DNA of 64,000 bases, from positions 496,001 through 560,000 of the forward strand of contig CAZHOJ010000001.1 in assembly GCA_964534125.1 (NCBI GenBank). Reading direction: 5' to 3'. Position 1 is the stretch's first letter, and the number at the start of each line of letters is the position of its first letter. Shown one piece after another: positions 47,152-55,120 of this stretch. This DNA is from 2-02-FULL-55-14 sp964534125 (GTDB lineage: Bacteria; Bacteroidota; Ignavibacteria; UBA10030). A program made the position numbers and the translations under genes. The notes beneath the pieces are model-generated. The model saw only the letters and a list, made by a program, of their open reading frames with translations. It made no database searches and was not told the DNA's origin.

Positions 47152-47936
47152 ACAAACTTGTCCAGGCCGTCATCGGGGAGTACATGAAGGTGAGGCGCTC
47201 GAAGGTGCTTCCCCTCACCATCGCTGCAATGTGCCTCGCGCCGATATTCGGGGCCGTGTTTGTGGTCGTCCTGAGAGACCCTTCGCTCGCGGCAGGAAAT
47301 GAAGGTCTCCGCGCCAAGGCGGCGCTCACAGGATTTTCGGCCGACTGGCCATCGTTCTTCAACCTCATCGGTCAAGCCATCGGTGTCGGCGGCGTCATTG
47401 TGTTCGGGTTCGTCACCAGCTGGGTCTTCGGGCGGGAATACACCGATCGGACGGTCAGGGACCTCCTTTCCCTCCCCATCCCCCGTTCGACGATCGTTAT
47501 CGCAAAGCTGATCATCGTTTCCTTGTGGTGTTTTCTCATCGTGGCTGCGGTGACCCTTGTGGCGCTCGGACTTGGGGGCCTTCTCAGCCTGGATGGCTGG
47601 GACCCGGCGCTGATGATCCGGCAACTGTCCCGGGTCCTGATCATCACGCTGCTTGCACTTGCTCTCTGTCCCCCGGTTGCGTATATAGCCTCAGTGGGCC
47701 GGGGATATCTCGGTGCGATCGGATTCGTCATCCTCACGGTCGTGCTGGCCCAGATCCTGGGTGCGCTCGGCCTGGGTGTGTATGTCCCCTGGGCTGTGCC
47801 TGCGCTTTTCAGCGGTATGGGAGCCGAAGCAGGAGGGCCACCGACGCTCGTGAGCTACATCATTCTGCTCCTGCTGAGCGGAGCGGCGACCTACGCAACT
47901 GTTCTATCATGGACATATGCGGACCAGAAGGCATGA
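47148..47936 (+). CDS. ABC-2 type permease
   Basis: A 262-residue integral membrane protein with six hydrophobic segments and the ABC-2 pattern FVTSWVFGREYTDRTVRDLLSLPIPR. It forms an exporter with the upstream ATPase. Substrate unknown (NatB/bacitracin-type families are similar). The stop overlaps the start of the carbonic anhydrase gene (ATGA). Confidence 0.9.
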   Translation: MNKLVQAVIGEYMKVRRSKVLPLTIAAMCLAPIFGAVFVVVLRDPSLAAGNEGLRAKAALTGFSADWPSFFNLIGQAIGVGGVIVFGFVTSWVFGREYTDRTVRDLLSLPIPRSTIVIAKLIIVSLWCFLIVAAVTLVALGLGGLLSLDGWDPALMIRQLSRVLIITLLALALCPPVAYIASVGRGYLGAIGFVILTVVLAQILGALGLGVYVPWAVPALFSGMGAEAGGPPTLVSYIILLLLSGAATYATVLSWTYADQKA

Positions 47937-48505
47937 CATCAAACACTGAGAAACTGAAGCTGATAAGAACGGCTGATGATATTCCAGAGGTATACCGGGA
48001 CACACCGATAGGACTCCTCCTCGAGTACCAGAATCTCGACCGTCCGTTCGAGGCGTACGAGAGGGCCGAGCTCCTCATCGGCATGTGTATGGACTATCGC
48101 AAGCATCTTCATATCCCCGAGAACTTCGCATTCATCATCCGGTCCGGCGGGGCAAACCTCCGGTACAGCGAGTTCAAGGTATCATACGCGATCGGCGTCG
48201 GAGGCGTCCGGCACATCGCTCTCATTGGCCACACAAACTGCGGCATGGTGAACATTGTCTCCCGCAAGCAGCAGTTCATCGATGGACTGATCGAAGGGGC
48301 CGGCTGGACGTCGCAGCAGGCCGAAGAGCATTTCAACCAGTTCGGACCGATGTTCGAGATCGGGAACGAGGTTGATTTCGTCCTAAGCGAAGCTGCCCGG
48401 CTTCGCCAGCGCTATCCCCGGATCCGCGTTGCGCCGATGCTTTACAAGGTTGAGGACGGCACTCTCAACCTGCTCATAGAATCCGCAGACCAGTCATCCG
48501 GCTGA
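47933..48505 (+). CDS. Beta-class carbonic anhydrase
   Basis: A 190-residue protein with the full beta-CA zinc site: Cys52 and the Asp54-Arg56 dyad in MCMDYR, plus His100 and Cys103 in GHTNCG. It interconverts CO2 and bicarbonate. The region after the zinc site is compact, consistent with a short clade. The ATG overlaps the permease stop by four bases. This coupling to an exporter is unusual; the longer reading from 47525 is antisense noise over the permease. Confidence 0.88.
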   Translation: MTSNTEKLKLIRTADDIPEVYRDTPIGLLLEYQNLDRPFEAYERAELLIGMCMDYRKHLHIPENFAFIIRSGGANLRYSEFKVSYAIGVGGVRHIALIGHTNCGMVNIVSRKQQFIDGLIEGAGWTSQQAEEHFNQFGPMFEIGNEVDFVLSEAARLRQRYPRIRVAPMLYKVEDGTLNLLIESADQSSG

Positions 48506-48550
48506 TCTTCGTCGGAAGACGGTCCTGCGGGAACGTTCGGAGAATTGACA

Positions 48551-49363
48551 ATGGACACTCCCCTTTCCCTCGTGCGGCACACACTGCACATCCCCACCCT
48601 CCTCCTCATCTCGCTCTCATTCGGTTGCGGTAGCAACGATACGCCGCGTACACCCAACGAACACCTTGTACTGTCTGCTGTGTGGTACCAGACCTCCGGT
48701 GAGATGCGCGCACTCAGCTATCAGGCATACACGCTTGCCAGGCTGAGGCTGGATGAGGACCTCTCGAAGCGCAAGAACGGAAAGGGGCGCGCTGTGGTCG
48801 TCGACATCGACGAGACCGTCCTCGACAACTCTCCTCACACTGCGAAGATGATCGTCGATGGGAAGGGATTTCCCTACGGATGGACCGAATGGGTGAACGC
48901 CGCAAAGGCACGGCCGCTTCCGGGAGCGGTGGAGTTCCTCGCCTACGCATCGTCCAAGGGATACCGCGTGGTCTACATCTCGAACAGGTCGGCCAGGGGC
49001 GAACTGGAGGGAACGATGAAGAACCTCCAGGAGGCGGGATGTCCGCAGGCCGAGCCGGAGAACCTGCTGCTGAAGGAAGATGTCTCAGGCAAGGACCCGA
49101 GGCGCGCGCGTGTGCAGGAAACGCACGAGATCGTCCTTCTGTTGGGAGATAACCTGAACGACTTCGCCAGTGTGTTCGAGAAGCGGTCTGTTGCGGACAG
49201 GTCGGCTGCGGTGGACAGCCTCCGCAGTGAATTCGGAAAGAGGTTCATCGTTTTTCCGAATCCGATGTACGGAGATTGGGAATCAGCGGTGTACGACCAT
49301 AAGCGGAGTCTGACTTCAGAAGTGAAGGCCCGAATGCGACGGGACGCACTGAGGCCGTTCTGA
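48551..49363 (+). CDS. Lipoprotein e(P4)-family acid phosphatase (5'-nucleotidase)
   Basis: A 270-residue class C phosphatase. It has a lipobox SFGC (Cys26), the HAD nucleophile motif DIDETVLDN (residues 85-93), VYISNRSA and LLLGDNLNDF. Family enzymes dephosphorylate NMN and nucleotides at the outer membrane. It follows the carbonic anhydrase gene by 45 bases and is followed by the hairpin array. Confidence 0.93.
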   Translation: MDTPLSLVRHTLHIPTLLLISLSFGCGSNDTPRTPNEHLVLSAVWYQTSGEMRALSYQAYTLARLRLDEDLSKRKNGKGRAVVVDIDETVLDNSPHTAKMIVDGKGFPYGWTEWVNAAKARPLPGAVEFLAYASSKGYRVVYISNRSARGELEGTMKNLQEAGCPQAEPENLLLKEDVSGKDPRRARVQETHEIVLLLGDNLNDFASVFEKRSVADRSAAVDSLRSEFGKRFIVFPNPMYGDWESAVYDHKRSLTSEVKARMRRDALRPF

Positions 49364-49364
49364 C

Positions 49365-49652
49365 AAACCTGCCACCCCTACGGGGTGGAAACTCCGCTTG
49401 CGCTGCCTTGTTAGAGACGTAGCACCCCTACGGGGTGAGGTACGCCCCGGTGGGCTCATGAGCAGCTCCTCGGAGTCCCCACGCTTGGTCTATGCAGCTC
49501 CGTAGGGGGTGAAGGTATGCAGCACCCCAGTGGGGTGCAACATGTGCATCTGCACACCGGCCCTACGCAACCCAGAGGGGTTGTACGTCTGTAATCCCTG
49601 ACCTACGACCGGCACGGCACCCCAGCGGGGTGCCACGTGTACGCTCCTGCCC
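49365..49652. repeat. Mini-hairpin (REP-like) array, left of the transposase
   Basis: About 290 bases with at least five short stems. CCACCCC-TAC-GGGGTGG is at 49372-49388. CACCCC-TAC-GGGGTG is at 49423-49437 (CA...TG form). GCACCCC-AGT-GGGGTGC is at 49522-49538. CAACCC/GGGTTG is at 49568-49583. GGCACCCC-AGC-GGGGTGCC is at 49616-49634. The block 49365-49447 is repeated directly at 50250-50333, and 49566-49652 is repeated at 50378-50465. Confidence 0.85.
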
Positions 49653-49694
49653 AGCGTGACCGCCCTTGAGGGGGCAGATCGCCCCAAGCGCGCA

Positions 49695-50162
49695 TCACTC
49701 GCTGATCGGAGGTTCGAATATATAGTCCGGCTTGAAATCCACGTGGAACTCCTCAAGAAACTTCACGTACTCCTGCTGAAACGACTTCTCCTTGTGGTGA
49801 TACTCCTGGTTCTGGATGTAGTGGATCACCCGCGGAATGTCATCGTGGGAATAGCTGAATGCCCCAAATCCTTCCTGCCATGCAAATCTTCCCTGAACCA
49901 AGCCTTTGTTGTTGATGAAAGCGCTCGAGTCTTTCTTGATGTCCCGGACGAGATCTGATAGCGCTTCGCTTGGGTTCATTCCGATGAAGATGTGGGCATG
50001 GTCGGGCATGCAATGGATCTGAAGCATCTTGTGGCCCTTCCCCTGAACGATCCCTGTGATGTATCGATGCAATCGTTCCTTCCAGATCGGTGAGATCAGG
50101 CGGGCCCGGTATTTGACAGGAAATACGATCTGGATGTAGAGCTGAGTGTACGAGTTGGCCAT
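49695..50162 (-). mobile_element. Y1 transposase, IS200/IS605 or REP-associated (TnpA)
   Basis: A 155-residue HUH single-strand transposase. The histidine pair is in MPDHAHIFIG and the catalytic tyrosine region is HYIQNQEYHH. LVRDIKKDSSAFIN and WQEGFGAFSYS also match Y1 proteins. GAGGGGGG lies upstream of the ATG. It looks intact. No TnpB is present, and the flanks are direct copies of a mini-hairpin array instead of simple IS200 ends, which fits the RAYT (domesticated) type. Confidence 0.92.
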
Positions 50163-50249
50163 TGTCCCCCCTCAGGTCGAATGGTTATATATGGTGTGTG
50201 ACTAACTCACTGCAACAGCCGGATAGTACATATCAGGGCCGTGAAAGTA

Positions 50250-50465
50250 AACACCTGCCACCCGTACGAGATGGAAACGCCGTATGCGCTGCCTTGGTAG
50301 AGACGTACCACCCCTACGGCGTGAGGTATGCCCGAGCAACCTCCTATGCAGCTCCTGTGCGTCCCACCTTGGATCTCCGCAACCCCGTAGGGGTTGAAGG
50401 CCTGTAACCCCTGACCTGCAACCAGCACGGCACCCCAGCGGGGTGCGACGTGTGCGCCCGCGTAA
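50250..50465. repeat. Mini-hairpin (REP-like) array, right of the transposase
   Basis: A second direct copy of the left array, same orientation. It includes CACCCC-TAC-GGCGTG near 50309-50323, CAACCCC-GTA-GGGGTTG at 50380-50396 and GCACCCC-AGC-GGGGTGC at 50430-50446. It drifts from the left copy by scattered substitutions that usually keep the stems. Between 50466 and 50659 I see no gene. Confidence 0.85.
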
Positions 50466-50659
50466 CCTCATGAGCAGTTCAACACGTCTGTACACCTGCT
50501 CCGCACGACTTCTGCGGGGTGACGTGCAAACATGCGCCATTCTTGGGTCTCTTCGTCGCACATGCTTCCTCCAACAGTCAGCACGGACGACCGGAGGCGA
50601 AGACCGCCACGATCTGCCCCACCAGTATCTCTTCTGCACTGTTGGAAGGTTTGCGCATC

Positions 50660-50962
50660 GCAGGGTATATTCTGCTTCGCGCGCGGTCGCAGGCGACCGG
50701 AATGCAGATGATTGTCATCCTGAGCATGTCTGCCGTCGGCGGTGCCATGGTCCCCAGCTTTCTCATGCCGGACTTCATCCGTCCCTTTGCACAGGTCACG
50801 CCGGTCACCTGGGCGATGCAGGGATTCACGGACATCTTCTGGCGCCAGAACGGCATTGAAGGCATCCTGACCGAGTGCAGCATCCTCCTCGGCATGGCCG
50901 CCGTCATGATCTCGGTCGCGGTGTGGGTCTTCCGGAGATGCCTTGCCTCCGAACTCGGATAA
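50660..50962 (+). pseudogene. 3' remnant of an ABC-2 permease gene
   Basis: From about residue GMQMIVILSMSAVGGAMVPS on, the frame gives the last ~90 residues of an ABC-2 permease (FIRPFAQVTPVTWAMQGFTD; a final helix; stop at 50962). The upstream two thirds are missing: the frame runs back into the hairpin array and a GGTCGC-AG-GCGACC hairpin at 50685-50698 marks the join. No ATPase partner is adjacent. Confidence 0.65.
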
Positions 50963-51052
50963 CGGACAGCGAAAAGAACCTTTAGCAGGCTCCAGGGACC
51001 GAAACTGGCGGACCGACCACTCGTAGGAAGGAGGGTCGGATGCGATCGGATC

Positions 51053-51244
51053 ATGCTCAGAAAAACGCTCGTCAACATCTTCGGGTTCGGCTTCATCATC
51101 ATCGGCACAGCGATGATCCTGCTCCCCGGCCCTGCGATCATCTTCATTCCCCTGGGCATTGCCATCCTCTCTCTCGAATACGATTGGGCCGACCGGCTGC
51201 TGACAAAGGTGAAAAAGCTGATACGGTCATGGAAGGATCGATGA
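51053..51244 (+). CDS. Small PGPGW-type membrane protein
   Basis: A 63-residue protein with two helices joined by LLPGPAIIFIPLGIAILSLE, resembling the PGPGW family of putative membrane proteins. The basic tail (KVKKLIRSWKDR) should be cytoplasmic. AGGAAGGAGGG lies about 25 bases upstream, further than usual for a ribosome site. Function unknown. Confidence 0.75.
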   Translation: MLRKTLVNIFGFGFIIIGTAMILLPGPAIIFIPLGIAILSLEYDWADRLLTKVKKLIRSWKDR

Positions 51245-51304
51245 TGACCGTGAGGGGGGCACAGCATCGAGTCGACCATACACTTCCATAGACACGAGGC
51301 GACC

Positions 51305-52201
51305 ATGAAGAACATTCCTTTCGTAACGCTGCTCTTCTTCCTCATCAGCACTTCACTCCTCTCTCAGCCCGAGAACATCGCTCTCGTACGGCAGAAGACA
51401 GAAGCACAGCTGACAGAGATCATCGGCAGCGTCCGTGGGGCGGCAGGATTCATCGCCATCGACCTGACGAACGGCGATACGTTCGCCTTCAACGAGGACA
51501 TGCTCTTCCCCCAGGGGAGCGCTATCAAGATCCCCATCCTCATGGAGGTCTACAAACAGGCGCATGAAGGGAAGCTGAAGCTCACCGACCTGCACCCTGT
51601 CACGGCGGCCTATCAGGTCGGGGGCAGTGGCGTGCTCCAGCGGCTAGGCGACGGCACCTCACAGCTGAGCGTCCGGGACCTGGGCATCCTGATGATACTC
51701 GTCAGTGACAATACAGCAACGAACATGCTCATAGACCTCGTCGGCATGGACAACATCAACGCGACCCTGCGCGGCCTTGGACTGAAGGAGACGAAAGTGC
51801 AGCGACGCATGATCGACACCGATGCGTCAGCCAGGGGCGATGAGAACCTTTCGACCCCGGCCGAGGCCGCGAAGATCATGACCATCCTCTATAAAGGGGA
51901 GTTCATCGATAAGAAGACATCCGATGAGATCCTCGGCATTCTGAAGATACCCAAGGGGGGTGCGTTCAATGCTGAAGTCCCGAACGGCGTCCCGGTCGCC
52001 TTCAAGCCAGGCGGCATCGCCGGAGTTTCCACGGAATGGGCCATCGTGTATGAGCCGAACCGGCCGTACGTGATCGTCGCGATGGAGAACTACGCGGTCG
52101 GCGGCGAAGCTTCGGCGATGATGAAAGCAGCAGGGAAAGTGGCATACGGGTACTTCTCGCGGGTCGGAAGTGCAAGCAGATATGGGACATATGTGAGGTG
52201 A
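51305..52201 (+). CDS. Class A beta-lactamase-like serine hydrolase, exported
   Basis: A 298-residue protein with signal peptide (MKNIPFVTLLFFLISTSLLS). The SxxK nucleophile is Ser72-Ala-Ile-Lys75. The SDN loop is Ser134-Asp-Asn136. A DEN-LSTP segment near Glu180 stands in the omega-loop position. The third motif reads Lys234-Pro-Gly instead of Lys-Thr/Ser-Gly. It may be a beta-lactamase, a penicillin-recognising hydrolase or an esterase; the KPG change makes simple resistance activity doubtful. Confidence 0.85.
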   Translation: MKNIPFVTLLFFLISTSLLSQPENIALVRQKTEAQLTEIIGSVRGAAGFIAIDLTNGDTFAFNEDMLFPQGSAIKIPILMEVYKQAHEGKLKLTDLHPVTAAYQVGGSGVLQRLGDGTSQLSVRDLGILMILVSDNTATNMLIDLVGMDNINATLRGLGLKETKVQRRMIDTDASARGDENLSTPAEAAKIMTILYKGEFIDKKTSDEILGILKIPKGGAFNAEVPNGVPVAFKPGGIAGVSTEWAIVYEPNRPYVIVAMENYAVGGEASAMMKAAGKVAYGYFSRVGSASRYGTYVR

Positions 52202-52309
52202 TGAGACTCCCACACTTTCCGCCATAACGTCTTCCCGGGAAAATCTCTACATTCATACTTCGTCTTCTCCACCGCATTCCACTCCCCTTCATCCAGGAGC
52301 CTCTGCCGT

Positions 52310-55006
52310 ATGAATCGCGCGGTCATCATCCTTCTCCTTCTTTTCCCCTGTGTCTCCTCTGCCCAGGATTTTCAGTACTACCCGGGCGCAACGTACGACC
52401 CGTCCGTCCCCACGCTTCAGCAGGTCGTCGGTCATGACTGGGGAGAGAAGATCACGATGCACCATGAGCTGGAGCGGTACATCTTCCGCCTTGCCGAGGC
52501 CTCTCCGAAAGTCCAGGTCGTGAAGTACGGCGAGACCTGGGAAGGCCGGTCCCTCTACTATCTGATCGTCGCATCGGAGAAGAACATGGCCCGCGTCGAT
52601 GAGATCAAGGCCGGCACGAAGGCCCTGGCAGACCCCCGACGAACCCAAAAAGCCGAGGCCGACAGGCTCATCCGGGACCTTCCTGCGGTCACGTGGCTGA
52701 CGTATGCCGTGCATGGCAATGAGATCTCGGGCACGGATGCGGCGACGCTTACCGCATATCATCTTGTCGCTTCGCAGAACGACACGCTCGCACAGCTCAT
52801 CCTTGACCAGTCGGTCGTCATCATCGATCCGCTGCAGAATGCCGACGGACGCGACAGGTTCATCAATTACTTCCGGCAGACGCGGGGCCCATGGCCGGAC
52901 GAGGACCAGCAGGCGGCCGAGCACCGAGAAGTGTGGCCCGGGGGACGCGGGAACCACTACCTGTTCGACATGAACCGCGACTGGTTCGCGTTGACGCAGA
53001 TCGAGACGCACGGCAAGGTCAAAGCATACCTTGACTGGTATCCGGTCGTGTTCGTCGACCTCCATGAGATGGGGTCGAACAGCACGTACTACTTTGCCCC
53101 GCCTGCCGATCCCATCAATCCTGAGGTCCCGAAAGAACAATCGCAGCTCTGGGTGGAGTACGGCAGGAACAATGCCGCATGGTTCGACCGGTTCGGATTC
53201 GACTACTTCACGCGGGAGATCTTCGACTCGTTCTATCCCGGTTATGGCGAAGGATGGCCCCTCTTCCATGGTTCCATCGGCATGACGTACGAGCAGGCAT
53301 CGAGCCGGGGCCTTGTCGTCAGGAAGGAAGATGAGACGGTGATGCACTTCCGCAACACCGTGCAGCATCACTTCATCGCATCGCTCTCGACCTGTCAGAC
53401 CACTGCCCGGAGCCGGGAACGCATGCTCAGGTACTTCTACGACTACCGGCGGTCGGCCATCGACGAGGGTGAACGCGGCGGGGTGAAAGAGTACATCATC
53501 CCGCCCGGCAAGGATCCCAACCGGGCCGCAAAACTTGCCGCCCTGCTGCGCGACCAGGGCATCGAGGTGTCGGTCGCGGGTGCAGCGTTCTCGAATGGCA
53601 GTGTGAAAGACTACTACTCGGACAAGCGGCAGGAGAAGCGATTCCCTGCCGGGACCTATGTCATCCCGACAGCTCAGCCTTCGAAGCGGCTGCTGACGAC
53701 GCTCATGGCACGCCAGATAGAGATCGAGAAGGAATTCCTGCAGGAACAGCTCCGCCGGGAGAAGAAGCGCCTGCCGAACCAGATCTATGACGTGACCGGC
53801 TGGTCCCTCCCACTCCTGTTCGACGTGGAATGCTACGAGGCATCACGGGCATCCGGCGCCTCACTCTCTCCCTTCACCGGTTCGGCGAACAGGCCGGACG
53901 GCATCACAGGAGGAAAGGCCTCGGTGGCGTACCTGATCCCATGGGGAACGAACTCCGCAGCGCGTACGCTCGCCGCCCTGTTCCGGAAGGACATCCGCGT
54001 GCATCAGACGGACAAGGCGTTCACGCTCGAAGGCCGCCTCTATCCGCCCGGAACGCTCATCATCAAGGTGAAGGACAATCCGGAAGACCTGCATGAGACG
54101 CTGACCGGGCTCGTTCGGTCGGAAGGGGTCAGCATCGTCGCTGCACAGACTGCATGGGTAGAGGACGGCGTCAACTTCGGGAGCAACGAGGTCAACTTCC
54201 TGAAAAAGCCGAAGGTCGCGATGGCCTATAACACGCCGGTCTCCTCCTATTCGGCCGGCTGGACCCGCTTTCTGCTCGAACGCGCATACGGCTATCCAGT
54301 GACCATCATTCACGCAGACCAGCTCGCCCGGGCAGACCTGACGAAGTACAACGTGCTCATTTTACCGGATTCATGGGGAGGATATGGGTCGACGTTTGGC
54401 GAGTCGGGCGCAGGTCGCCTGAAGGACTGGATCCAACAGGGCGGGACGCTGGTCACATACGGAGCGGCGACGCACTGGCTGACGCAGGAAAAGACGGGTC
54501 TTCTATCGACGACCCGGGAGCTGCGGGGCGGCAAGCCGGATGCCCCCGAGAAGAAGGAAGACGATGAGAAGAAGAAGGCTGAGAAGGAACCGAAGCCGGA
54601 CCTCAGCAGACCTTTCGACCTCGAAAAGCACATCCTTCCGGACAAGGAACTTCCGGCAGCGGCCCCCGGGGTCATCATGCGTATAACCCTCGACCCTGAG
54701 CACTGGCTTGCGTTCGGCTATGACGGAGGGACGAATGTCCTCATCGACAGCAGGAACATCTTCACTCCTATCAAACTTGACAAGGGCCGGAACGTCGGCC
54801 TCTTCGAGGATGAATCGAAGCTCGTTCTGAGCGGTTTTCTCTGGGAAGACACGCAGAAACAGCTGGCAAAGAAGGCATACCTTCTCCATCAGGCGCACGG
54901 CCGGGGCCACGTCGTCGGGTTTGCGGACGACCCCAACAGCCGGGCATTCGTTGACGGAACGAACCTGCTGTTCCTCAATGCGGTGTTTTTCGGTCCGGCC
55001 CACTGA
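52310..55006 (+). CDS. M14-family zinc carboxypeptidase, exported
   Basis: An 898-residue protein with a signal peptide (IILLLLFPCVSSAQ). The M14 zinc site is His135 and Glu138 in AVHGNEIS with His252 in VFVDLHEMGSN. An arginine in DMNRDWF (about residue 223) probably binds substrate. The C-terminal half has a class-I glutaminase-like fold region (KYNVLILPDSWGG; GAGRLKDWIQQGGTLV) and an EK-rich insert near 745. It probably degrades peptides in the periplasm or outside. Confidence 0.9.
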   Translation: MNRAVIILLLLFPCVSSAQDFQYYPGATYDPSVPTLQQVVGHDWGEKITMHHELERYIFRLAEASPKVQVVKYGETWEGRSLYYLIVASEKNMARVDEIKAGTKALADPRRTQKAEADRLIRDLPAVTWLTYAVHGNEISGTDAATLTAYHLVASQNDTLAQLILDQSVVIIDPLQNADGRDRFINYFRQTRGPWPDEDQQAAEHREVWPGGRGNHYLFDMNRDWFALTQIETHGKVKAYLDWYPVVFVDLHEMGSNSTYYFAPPADPINPEVPKEQSQLWVEYGRNNAAWFDRFGFDYFTREIFDSFYPGYGEGWPLFHGSIGMTYEQASSRGLVVRKEDETVMHFRNTVQHHFIASLSTCQTTARSRERMLRYFYDYRRSAIDEGERGGVKEYIIPPGKDPNRAAKLAALLRDQGIEVSVAGAAFSNGSVKDYYSDKRQEKRFPAGTYVIPTAQPSKRLLTTLMARQIEIEKEFLQEQLRREKKRLPNQIYDVTGWSLPLLFDVECYEASRASGASLSPFTGSANRPDGITGGKASVAYLIPWGTNSAARTLAALFRKDIRVHQTDKAFTLEGRLYPPGTLIIKVKDNPEDLHETLTGLVRSEGVSIVAAQTAWVEDGVNFGSNEVNFLKKPKVAMAYNTPVSSYSAGWTRFLLERAYGYPVTIIHADQLARADLTKYNVLILPDSWGGYGSTFGESGAGRLKDWIQQGGTLVTYGAATHWLTQEKTGLLSTTRELRGGKPDAPEKKEDDEKKKAEKEPKPDLSRPFDLEKHILPDKELPAAAPGVIMRITLDPEHWLAFGYDGGTNVLIDSRNIFTPIKLDKGRNVGLFEDESKLVLSGFLWEDTQKQLAKKAYLLHQAHGRGHVVGFADDPNSRAFVDGTNLLFLNAVFFGPAH

Positions 55007-55120
55007 CCGTCCTGGACCTTTCCGGAGCGCTCGTCCGTCCAAGACAGGACATACCCCGTCAGGAAGGGCAACCCTCCGGCGGGGTTCCCGTAAGACGAGG
55101 AATTCAGTGCCTCATCACCA

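Noticed and set aside
49700..49730. GGTTCGAAT tRNA T-loop-like string
   Set aside because: It lies inside the transposase coding region and no cloverleaf can be drawn around it.
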